Assembly: GCA_964432925.1 (NCBI GenBank)
Contig: CAYSPM010000006.1
Coordinates: 1 to 40,078, forward strand
Origin: CAYNTC01 sp964432925
GTDB taxonomy: Bacteria > Planctomycetota > Phycisphaerae > Sedimentisphaerales > Anaerobacaceae
Direction of reading: 5' to 3'
DNA length: 40,078 bases
Positions 16,727 to 24,331 of this stretch are shown one piece after another; position 1 is the first letter of the stretch; each line of letters begins with the position of its first letter. The position numbers and the translations under genes are program-made. The notes beneath the pieces are model-generated. The model made no database searches, was not told the origin of the DNA, and saw only the letters and a program-made list of their open reading frames with translations.

Positions 16727-18676
16727 TCAGCTATTGTCACCGCCGATATATTGTGGCACAAGCTCTTTGATCTTTTGTGTGACTTCAAAATATTTCTCCA
16801 TCTTAGCGATGGTCACCAGCTCGCCTATACCGGCTCGGAGCTTGTCGCGGTCCATTGGAATGTTTTTCCATATACTGATCTTGGGATGCCGTGTTTGTTG
16901 CATGTCCTCGCCCTTTATTCGAAGTTCCTCGAATAGCTTTTCGCCGGGCCTGGGACCTGTAAAGACTATTTCAATATCTTCGCCGGGCCTGAAGCCGCTA
17001 AGAGTAATAAGTTCCTTAGCGAGGTCAACAATTTTTACCGGCTCACCCATATCGAGAACAAATATCTCGCCGCCTTTTCCCATCGTCGCAGCTTGAAGAA
17101 CGAGCTGACTTGCCTCAGGTATGGTCATGAAATAGCGTTTCATCTCAGGATGCGTGACGGTAACGGGGCCGCCTTGTGCGATTTGTTTCCTGAAAATCGG
17201 AACAACGGAACCTTCCGAGTCGAGAACATTGCCGAAACGTACTGTGACAAATTGTGTTTTGCTGGTCCGGCTTAGATCCTGAATGTACATTTCGGCGATG
17301 CGCTTAGAGGAGCCCATTATGCTTGTCGGATTGACAGCTTTGTCGGTACTGATCATTACGAAATGGGTGGAGCCGTAATAGTCAGCGGCATTGGCGACAA
17401 CTTGTGTACCGACGATATTGTTTTTTATAGCTTCTCCGGGATTGAGCTCCATCATAGGCACATGCTTGTGGGCTGCAGCATGAATAACTACCTCCGGTTT
17501 ATGGTTTTCAAAAATCTGATTCACTCTGGTTTTGTCGGTAATGTTACAGATAATAGATATCACAGTGACATTAGGAAACCGTCTTCGTAGTTCTCGCTCG
17601 ATGTAGAAAAGAGGATTCTCAGCTTGCTCGGCAAGCAAGAGCAGCTTTGGGTTGAAGTTGCAAACCTGCCGACACATTTCCGAACCGATAGACCCTCCGG
17701 CGCCGGTGACCAGGATCGTTTTGTTCTTGGCGAATACCTCTATCAGATCAAGGTCAAGTTGTACTGTTTTTCTGCCGAGCAGGTCATTAATGTCAACGTC
17801 TCTTATTTGCGATACGCGGAATTTACCGGAAGCGATATCGGTAATAGCCGGCACCGTCCGGAAGCGGATTTTAGTGCCCTCGCAAACTTGAATAACGCGT
17901 CTGAGCTGTTGGTGCGTAGCTGAAGGAATTGCGATTGCAATTTCTTCGATATTGCGGTCCTTACAGATTTTAGGCAGTTGCTCTACGGTTCCAAGCACTG
18001 GTATCCCGTGAATGTTAATGCCTTGCTTGAGGGGGTCATCCTCAATAAAGCCGATAACGTCATACTGTGCAACAGGCATACGGTGAATCTCACGCAGCAG
18101 TGCTTCGCCTGCGTTACCTGCGCCAATTATCAGAAAGCGCTTCAATCGGCCGACTTCCGTGGTTCGAAACTCTTCATAGTAAAGGCGTATTACCATCCGC
18201 AGTCCAGCTTGCAGGAGAATTGTGCCGACCAGGTCCGCTATGAATATGCCTTGGCTTACGGTAGTTATACCCTGTGGCAGGCGTCTGCGTACGGGATCGA
18301 TATAGAGCATTGTGAACCACAAGGTAACAATAATAAGAGTACTGACGAGCGATGCCCTAAGTATCCCAAGAAGGTCAGAAATTCCAACATACCGCCACCA
18401 GCCACGGTATTGTTGAAAGAATCCGAAGACAAGTAGCTTTATCACTAGAAAGAGCAGCAGCAGGGAGGGGTACTGTTCAACGAACCAGCTCCGCCTGAAT
18501 TGCATGTTATTTGCCACAAGAAAAGACAGCATCAAGGAGGCTGCGAATGCGATTATGTGGGCGACGACTATTAGTGGCTTGCGAAACCGTAGCAGCGCAC
18601 TTGGCGGAGAAGTTGAGAGCTCCAACGGGTTCTGACCGGTATTGCTTTGTTGCGTGTTTGTGTTTGAGTCAGGCAT
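16727..18676 (-). CDS. CapD/PglF/WbpM-type nucleotide-sugar 4,6-dehydratase (membrane-anchored)
   Basis: Four N-terminal membrane segments (about residues 33-53, 70-88, 108-125 and 143-163) precede a first Rossmann-like domain (RFLIIGAGNAGEALLREI, about 180-197). The catalytic short-chain dehydrogenase domain begins TILVTGAGGSIGSE (about 320-333). It contains IHAAAHKHVPMME, then STDKAVNPTSIMGSSKR; the Met-x-x-x-Lys replaces the usual Tyr-x-x-x-Lys, as in WbpM and CapD. Family enzymes convert UDP-GlcNAc to the 4-keto-6-deoxy sugar used for surface polysaccharide or glycoprotein glycans. The 649-residue length is normal for the family. It stands alone, with 332 empty bases on its 5' side. Confidence 0.93.
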   Translation of the reverse strand: MPDSNTNTQQSNTGQNPLELSTSPPSALLRFRKPLIVVAHIIAFAASLMLSFLVANNMQFRRSWFVEQYPSLLLLFLVIKLLVFGFFQQYRGWWRYVGISDLLGILRASLVSTLIIVTLWFTMLYIDPVRRRLPQGITTVSQGIFIADLVGTILLQAGLRMVIRLYYEEFRTTEVGRLKRFLIIGAGNAGEALLREIHRMPVAQYDVIGFIEDDPLKQGINIHGIPVLGTVEQLPKICKDRNIEEIAIAIPSATHQQLRRVIQVCEGTKIRFRTVPAITDIASGKFRVSQIRDVDINDLLGRKTVQLDLDLIEVFAKNKTILVTGAGGSIGSEMCRQVCNFNPKLLLLAEQAENPLFYIERELRRRFPNVTVISIICNITDKTRVNQIFENHKPEVVIHAAAHKHVPMMELNPGEAIKNNIVGTQVVANAADYYGSTHFVMISTDKAVNPTSIMGSSKRIAEMYIQDLSRTSKTQFVTVRFGNVLDSEGSVVPIFRKQIAQGGPVTVTHPEMKRYFMTIPEASQLVLQAATMGKGGEIFVLDMGEPVKIVDLAKELITLSGFRPGEDIEIVFTGPRPGEKLFEELRIKGEDMQQTRHPKISIWKNIPMDRDKLRAGIGELVTIAKMEKYFEVTQKIKELVPQYIGGDNS

Positions 18677-19008
18677 ATGGTTAAGACAATATCGTGGCCT
18701 TACATTTTACACAAGATCAAAGATAATAAAGGCTTAAGTGAGTGTCAAGAAATATTGCCTCGATTTTACGATGGGTGTCGAAGGCTATCTATGATTGTCT
18801 GGTGCAAAGTAGACACTTTGGAAGTTCTTACAGAATATGTCATCCTTGCTAAAGCAACGGTCGAGATGTTGAAAAGCCTCACGAGCGTATGAGCTTAGAA
18901 ATGTACAAGCGTATCGGACACGAAGCCAACCATCCCTTGTTTTTCGCTGGCTATCGCCTGTCACTGCCCGACACACCTAAAAGTCATAAGCCGGACACCT
19001 GGGTCGCG
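18677..19008. other. intergenic, nothing supported
   Basis: This region lies between two minus-strand genes. It should hold the promoter for the dehydratase gene, but I see no convincing -35/-10 pair. A 71-codon plus-strand frame from 18677 has no ribosome binding site or recognisable content. Confidence 0.4.
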
Positions 19009-20325
19009 CTATTGAACAGTCGATGATGCGTCAGGTGCTGATGGCGTTTCTGAGTCTGTCTGTATCTTGTTGGGCTGTGGCTCAGATGCGGTTGTGTCTG
19101 TTCCGCTCTCGTCAGAATACGTATAGATATCATCAAGGGCGGTATTGTCAACTTTGTTGCGCATGAGCGCGTAGATTATTGTGTTGACTGAGAAATAGAA
19201 GGTTATGACAAAGGATACGACCAATGCCAGAATGGCCAGTAGAAAGACGTACACTAGAAAGGCTGATATTGTTTCTGACCAATTGCCACCTGTAAAAGTA
19301 GTTGGATTCAGGGGCTTGATGAAGCTTAGTTCGGTTGGCCAAATCGCCGCAAGCTTCTGGTTGGCACCCAGGATGCCGATCTGCAAGAATCGGTGGGTGA
19401 CCCAGAGCAGTAGGAAGGCAAACAACCGTATAAATAGGTAGCAAATCGCGCCGTAAACAACAGCTATGGCGGTGTAGAAACACATTCGCCATGGTTTTGA
19501 ATATACGTAACTGAAAGAACGGCTTACCGCATCGTAGCAGTCCTCTCCTTCATACGCGACCGCAGGAAACATAAGATTAAACCCCGCGACTGTTCCGACC
19601 AGGATGGCAGCTATCAATGCACCGGCAAACAGAGCCAGCGGCATGAGGATGCCAACCACCAACTCACCAGCCCATGGGATATTACCCACTAACCCTAAAA
19701 GGAAGATGAAGAATCCTATGGCGAGAATAATGCCAATTGGCGCTAAGGGTGTTGTGAAGAAGCTTGTGAATTTCTTCGTGCTGAAGCGCAGTGCCTCAGT
19801 CAGACCCGGTTTTTCACCCCTTGCGAACTGTAGCGCCGCAATTCGACAGATGGCCCCACCGGCCAACGAGGTGACGGCGAGTATCACTGCGAAGAAGATA
19901 ATGCTGTAAACCAAGTGGTACCTTATAGCCCATGCAATCGCCTTAAAACAATCAGCAATGCTTGCGACCACCGCTGGAATGTCGAACCTGAACAGCGAGT
20001 ACACCGCGTTGTGGAATCGTTCAGTGCCGAAATGCCAGAGTGTTGAGAATACGCCGGTGCGTTGTGCTTGTTTGCCATATACCTCAAAATATCCTGACAT
20101 TTGGTCTGGATTCGCTACGTAGAACTGTAGCTCGGTGAGTTCGCTTTGCTCACTTTTAACGACCGTCTTATTCAAGTCCATAATGTGACCAACCAGGCAA
20201 ATAGCAGCTACTGCCAGAAAGGCAATTATCAGTTTGCTCGGTTGAATTGACATGCGGAAAGCCTGGAATATCTTGGGAAATAAAAGACTGTCGATTAACT
20301 GTGAGGGTTCGTTTTTGTCGAGCAT
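19009..20325 (-). CDS. Unrecognised polytopic membrane protein
   Basis: The start is the ATG at 20325, since GAAAGGAAGCACA precedes it directly; a start eight codons earlier lacks such a site. The 438-residue product has about six membrane segments (one near residue 35, then about 140-160, 198-220, 228-258, 290-320 and 368-395) and a polar, Ser/Thr/Pro-rich C-terminal tail of about 40 residues. The internal stretch around FNLMFPAVAYEGEDCYDAVSRSFSYVYSKPWRM resembles the glycerophosphoryl-diester-phosphodiesterase-membrane-domain type of repeat seen in many uncharacterised membrane proteins, but I am not certain. yacG lies upstream on the same strand, 120 bases away. Confidence 0.78.
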   Translation of the reverse strand: MLDKNEPSQLIDSLLFPKIFQAFRMSIQPSKLIIAFLAVAAICLVGHIMDLNKTVVKSEQSELTELQFYVANPDQMSGYFEVYGKQAQRTGVFSTLWHFGTERFHNAVYSLFRFDIPAVVASIADCFKAIAWAIRYHLVYSIIFFAVILAVTSLAGGAICRIAALQFARGEKPGLTEALRFSTKKFTSFFTTPLAPIGIILAIGFFIFLLGLVGNIPWAGELVVGILMPLALFAGALIAAILVGTVAGFNLMFPAVAYEGEDCYDAVSRSFSYVYSKPWRMCFYTAIAVVYGAICYLFIRLFAFLLLWVTHRFLQIGILGANQKLAAIWPTELSFIKPLNPTTFTGGNWSETISAFLVYVFLLAILALVVSFVITFYFSVNTIIYALMRNKVDNTALDDIYTYSDESGTDTTASEPQPNKIQTDSETPSAPDASSTVQ

Positions 20326-20445
20326 TGTGCTTCCTTTCAAGACCGGCATGATTGCTTATCGGTTTTCGGAAAAAGCATATCTATATATAGCATGTTATCG
20401 GTCATTTTCAACGGATTTTATCAAATTTTGTTATCAGAAGGTAGG

Positions 20446-20667
20446 TTATTTGTTATTTGAGTGAATAAGTGTAGTATCAATTTCGTCGTTATGTTCGTTT
20501 AGCTTTGTTTGAGAGACCATCCTGTATCCACCGTCTAGCCAAGCACCCAGATCCATCAGTTTACACCGACGGGAACAGAAGGGAAAAGATTCTGTTCTTT
20601 GGGACCGTTCCTGATGTGATATTCTAAAGATCTTCCCACAGATTGGACATTTGTGTTTCATACTCAT
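20446..20667 (-). CDS. yacG: YacG-type zinc-binding DNA gyrase inhibitor
   Basis: The 73-residue protein has the YacG zinc finger: CPICGK near the N-terminus (Cys about 7 and 10) and CSRRC (about 31 and 35), followed by the signature KLMDLGAWLDGGYRM. In E. coli YacG binds gyrase B and inhibits it. The start is ATG 20667 or the ATG two codons later; no strong ribosome binding site is present. The tail after residue 50 is longer and more polar than usual. Confidence 0.87.
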   Translation of the reverse strand: MSMKHKCPICGKIFRISHQERSQRTESFPFCSRRCKLMDLGAWLDGGYRMVSQTKLNEHNDEIDTTLIHSNNK

Positions 20668-20898
20668 AATCGTTGGAGTTTATTTGATTCACTGTATGAT
20701 GAAAAAGCATATTTATAAACGCTGGATTTGATAAACTCTCTATGCTAACTGAGCTTGTCTAAGCCGAAAGAACAACCAACTTTTTATGATATCGTATGTG
20801 TTGTTATCTGTACAGTTGGTCATGCAAATACATCTCAATCTCGAAGGATAATTTTAAGTTTCATCGTGGCCTGATGCATCGCTCCGTCTCGAAAGCAA

Positions 20899-21354
20899 CT
20901 ATTGTTCTTCTGTGACGATACCTTGCTCCAGCAACCGGGCGTACTCAACACAGTATCGAGCCCAAGGCTGAGCTTCGAGCCGAGCCTTTGGTATCGGTTG
21001 ACCAGTGCCTTGACAGATGCCGTATGTCCCTTCTTCTATACGCTGCAAGGCATCGTCAATTTCTTGTAGCAGCTTCCGTTCGCTGTCCATCAAACCAAGG
21101 GCAAATTCTTGTTCATAGTTGTCGGTGCCGAGGTCGGCCATGTGGATAGGCATACTTGAGAGATCACCGCTCGCATCCAGACGAGATTTTTTCAACGTTT
21201 CGTCTTCGATGTTGTTAACGTTTATTAGAATCTCTCTGCGCTTATCCAACAGCATTTGCTTAAAATGCTCGATGTTGGCAGAAGTTAAGTGCTTTTTCTT
21301 TATACGACGTGCGCTTGTCTTCTTGCGAGAAGATATCTTACGTTTTTGTGCCAC
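20899..21354 (-). CDS. DksA/TraR-family protein with incomplete zinc finger
   Basis: GTG 21354 is the start, with GAGGT six bases before it. A very basic N-terminal 20 residues (KRKISSRKKTSARRIKKKH) precede the coiled-coil region (about 25-105) and the family C-terminus YGICQGTGQPIPKARLEAQPWARYCVEYARLLE. DksA-type proteins enter the RNA polymerase secondary channel and tune rRNA and stress promoters. Classical members have four zinc-binding cysteines; here only two remain (in YGIC and RYC), a variant also found in other bacteria such as some planctomycetes and chlamydiae. Regulation through ppGpp cannot be judged from the sequence. Confidence 0.86.
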   Translation of the reverse strand: MAQKRKISSRKKTSARRIKKKHLTSANIEHFKQMLLDKRREILINVNNIEDETLKKSRLDASGDLSSMPIHMADLGTDNYEQEFALGLMDSERKLLQEIDDALQRIEEGTYGICQGTGQPIPKARLEAQPWARYCVEYARLLEQGIVTEEQ

Positions 21355-21577
21355 GTCTCTACCTCAATATATATAAGTGTTATGTACTTTTGAAGATAAT
21401 CCATCAAACCTTATATTTTAACATATTAAGAACTTTATTGTACAGTCCTTTTATGTTGATGTTCTATGAAGAGCCCAAGAGGTATTTTCATTGTTGAAAG
21501 GGCTAAAAAGCGGAGCGATATTAGTCTAACTGCTTGATAAACAATAGCTTAGAAAAAGTTGGTATTGTTATATCTGT

Positions 21578-22393
21578 TTAAGACAACGCCGGTTTTACAG
21601 GCGCTGACGGGCTTTTTTTTGCATATTTGCCGATGGGAATAAAGAAACTCTCCTGCCCTATTTTGCCTTTGAAGACATCGACCCCAAAGACTTCCTTGAT
21701 GCATTCGGTTAAGAAGATATCTTTGGGGCTACCATGGAGGTAGCCACCACTACCTGTCAGAAGTAATGTTTCATCACAGTATTGTGTTGCGAGGTTGATA
21801 TCGTGTGTCACTGAAATAATTGTCTTGCCCTTCTCTATTTGTGCTGCTTTGAGAAGATCGTATACTGCGACTTGATTTTTTAAATCTAAAAAGTTTGTAG
21901 GTTCATCCAAGAGTAGAATGGGTGTATTTTGCGCAAGGGCGCGTGCGATAAAAACACATTGGCGTTCGCCGGCACTTAGGCTACCAAGTGTTCGCGAAGC
22001 AAACCGACTAGTATTCGTTGCCTCTAGTGCTTCGTTGACGATTTTCCTGTCTGTGTCGGTCTCAAATCCTATCGAGCTATAATAGGGTGTTCTTGCCATC
22101 ATGACGGTCTCAACCACGGAAAACCCAAATACCGGCACGAATTCCTGCCGTACAATTGCGACCTTTTTTGCAAGGTTCTTATTGCTATACAGCTCTATTG
22201 CTTTTGCCTCAATCTTTACTGTGCCAGATTTAGGCATCAGTGTTTTGGAGAGGAGATTAAGCAGTGTAGTTTTACCGGCACCATTGGGCCCTACAATTGC
22301 GAGAAATTCCCCTCGTTGCACGGTAAAGCTTACGCCTTTGAGAATTGGGCTTTCGGGCGTATACCAAAAATCTAAGTTTTGTACTTTTATCAT
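21578..22393 (-). CDS. ABC transporter ATP-binding protein, FecE/BtuD type
   Basis: The protein energises an importer for an iron-siderophore, haem or cobalamin-type substrate. It has Walker A GPNGAGKTTLL (about residues 34-44), the Q-loop in IVRQEFVPVFGFSVVETVMM, the signature LGSLSAGERQ (about 136-145), Walker B ILLLDEPTNFLDL (about 155-167) and the H-loop VTHDIN. The ATG at 22393 is chosen because it gives the standard MIKVQNLDFWY start and lies 5 bases after the permease stop; a TTG at 22411 would overlap the permease. It is the last gene of the mutL operon and ends with an Ala/Pro/Ser-rich tail. Confidence 0.93.
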   Translation of the reverse strand: MIKVQNLDFWYTPESPILKGVSFTVQRGEFLAIVGPNGAGKTTLLNLLSKTLMPKSGTVKIEAKAIELYSNKNLAKKVAIVRQEFVPVFGFSVVETVMMARTPYYSSIGFETDTDRKIVNEALEATNTSRFASRTLGSLSAGERQCVFIARALAQNTPILLLDEPTNFLDLKNQVAVYDLLKAAQIEKGKTIISVTHDINLATQYCDETLLLTGSGGYLHGSPKDIFLTECIKEVFGVDVFKGKIGQESFFIPIGKYAKKSPSAPVKPALS

Positions 22394-22398
22394 GCTGC

Positions 22399-23430
22399 TT
22401 ATTTGTACCAATGGACTTTTTTGCTGTATTTAACGAGAAGAACCAAGAAAAAGGGCCCTCCTACAATGGCGGTGACGATCCCGACCGGAAGCTGTGCAGG
22501 GGCAACCACTGTACGTGCGACTGTATCGGCGCCGACTAAAAAGGCTGCGCCAATAATCGCACACAAAGGAAACAACTGGCGATGGTCAGGGCCGAATGTC
22601 AATCTTATTGCGTGTGGAACAATCAATCCCACAAAACCAATCAATCCGCTCAAGCTAACCGCAACAGCGGTTATAAATGCTGCTATTGTAAAGGCGAATG
22701 TCTGTATACCGGTGGTATTTAGGCCGATGCTTCTGGCGTCATCCTCACCGAGGCTCAGTATATTCAGTTGTGGACTTATTAAGAATAAGGCCGTAATTCC
22801 ACTAGCTATGCATCCTGTTCCGATCCACAATACGAGAAAATCTTCCTCTACCATATTACCCATAAGCCAAAATATGGTTGCGTGTACTTGCTGGCTTTTC
22901 GCTATAGAGGTTAGGAACATAATTATAGCTGAGAAGAAGGCGTTAACGACAACTCCAGCAAGTAGTAGACCTGTTACATAGAACTTTCCTGTCATTCGGC
23001 CTATAGACCAGACCAACCAGACCGCTGCCAGCCCTCCGGCAAATGCGAAAACGGCTATCGGTGAGCGTCCCCATAGTGTCCAATCAAAGCCACCAAGGAC
23101 AGCGATAGTTGCACCTAAAGCGGCTCCGCTTGAGATGCCCAGGATGTATGGATCGGCAAGCGGGTTTCGTAAAAGAGCCTGGAACGTGACACCGGAGCAC
23201 GCAAGGGCGGCACCAACAATAGCTGCGAGAATAATCCGTGGCAGCCTCACGCGGACAAATATTTCGTGATCCGGATTTACCGTCGTTAAGTCTGTGGCTG
23301 TACAAAAGACAGCCTTTAGCGAAATACGCTCGGCACCCACAAATGAGCACACAAACATAACTGCCACGAGCACTGCAACGGCCAGAGCGGTTCTTCTGGC
23401 TAAAATACCTGGTGTAAGTAATCCTTTCAT
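22399..23430 (-). CDS. FecCD/BtuC-family ABC transporter permease
   Basis: The product (about 343 residues) has roughly ten membrane segments. FecCD-family signatures include RLPRIILAAIVGAALACSGVTFQALLRNPLADPYILGISSGAALGA (about 63-108, described by its parts RLPR, QALLRNPLADP and LGISSGA) and FVGLIVPHAIRLTFGPDHRQLFP (about 265-287). The ATG at 23430 lies 4 bases after the stop of the binding-protein gene. A TTG at 23445 would extend it by five residues. It forms the channel for the adjacent ATPase and binding protein. Confidence 0.93.
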   Translation of the reverse strand: MKGLLTPGILARRTALAVAVLVAVMFVCSFVGAERISLKAVFCTATDLTTVNPDHEIFVRVRLPRIILAAIVGAALACSGVTFQALLRNPLADPYILGISSGAALGATIAVLGGFDWTLWGRSPIAVFAFAGGLAAVWLVWSIGRMTGKFYVTGLLLAGVVVNAFFSAIIMFLTSIAKSQQVHATIFWLMGNMVEEDFLVLWIGTGCIASGITALFLISPQLNILSLGEDDARSIGLNTTGIQTFAFTIAAFITAVAVSLSGLIGFVGLIVPHAIRLTFGPDHRQLFPLCAIIGAAFLVGADTVARTVVAPAQLPVGIVTAIVGGPFFLVLLVKYSKKVHWYK

Positions 23431-23434
23431 GGTT

Positions 23435-24331
23435 TCATTTTTCAAAAAGCTCTGGTCTCAAGCACCTGGCTACAGTTTCGGCGCCTGACGGCAACCTCGG
23501 TCCGAGCCGGGAGACAACATCGGCGGGAACAACGTAGATTCGCTTATTTGTTACGACGGGCACGTTCTCAAACCTGCCCCAGTATTGCATTGCATGACGC
23601 AACTGTGCTGCTGTATTCTGGTGCTGTTCAGATGGTTCGATAATGACATCCGGCCTGCATGCGATGACCTGCTCAGCTCCTATCGGTGGATATTTGTGAA
23701 TCGTTGGACCGATAGCGTTTACACCGCCCACTATCTCAATAAGCTCATTTATAAACGTGTCTCTTCCAGCCACTCGCAAGGGTTCTCTTTGAATAACCCA
23801 AAGCACCTTAAGTGTTTGGTCGCGGCCAACTAAAGCTCGAAGGTTGTCCAATCTGGTTTGAATATCACTAACCAACTGATGTGCTTTCTGTTGCTTGCCT
23901 ACCGCCGTTCCAATTGTATTGATGGCCTCAAAAAGGTCTCTGATCTTTTCGATTCTGACAGTTAAACAGGTATGGCCCATCCGTTTTAACCTGTGAGCGA
24001 GATTTATTTGCTGGTCAAATCCAAGCGTGACTACCAGATCTGGCCTCGCTGCTATTATAGCTTCGATGTTAGGCTGCCAGAAATTTCCGACTTTGTGTTT
24101 TTCTTTTGCTGTTGGTGGATAATCACTACTAATTGTTACGCCGACTATCTCGTTATCCAGACCAAGAGCAAAGAGTATCTCAGTCAAGTTGGGAGCCATC
24201 GAGACAATTCTGTTAATTTGATTTGGAGAGACTTGGTGGCCTCGAATTTGGTTTTGTTGTGAAATGGAAATTGTCAGACCCAACCCCATCCAGGCAAGGA
24301 TCATCAGAAGTAGCAATAACCATTTGCTCAT
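23435..24331 (-). CDS. Periplasmic substrate-binding protein of the BtuF/FhuD type
   Basis: An N-terminal hydrophobic segment (about residues 4-21, LLLLLMILAWMGLGLTI) is a signal peptide or anchor without a lipobox cysteine. The helical-backbone fold is shown by RIVSMAPNLTEILFALGLDNEIVGVT (about 42-67), then KVGNFWQPNIEAIIAARPDLVV, and a second lobe with VGGVNAIGP and ACRPDVIIEPSEQ. The start ATG overlaps the mutL stop as TGATG. Substrate could be cobalamin or an iron chelate; no cobalamin riboswitch is visible, and with mutL upstream a riboswitch would have to act on mutL as well. Confidence 0.9.
   Translation of the reverse strand: MSKWLLLLLMILAWMGLGLTISISQQNQIRGHQVSPNQINRIVSMAPNLTEILFALGLDNEIVGVTISSDYPPTAKEKHKVGNFWQPNIEAIIAARPDLVVTLGFDQQINLAHRLKRMGHTCLTVRIEKIRDLFEAINTIGTAVGKQQKAHQLVSDIQTRLDNLRALVGRDQTLKVLWVIQREPLRVAGRDTFINELIEIVGGVNAIGPTIHKYPPIGAEQVIACRPDVIIEPSEQHQNTAAQLRHAMQYWGRFENVPVVTNKRIYVVPADVVSRLGPRLPSGAETVARCLRPELFEK

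Noticed and set aside
18677..18892. A 71-codon plus-strand frame divergent from the dehydratase gene
   Set aside because: It has no ribosome binding site and no family features.
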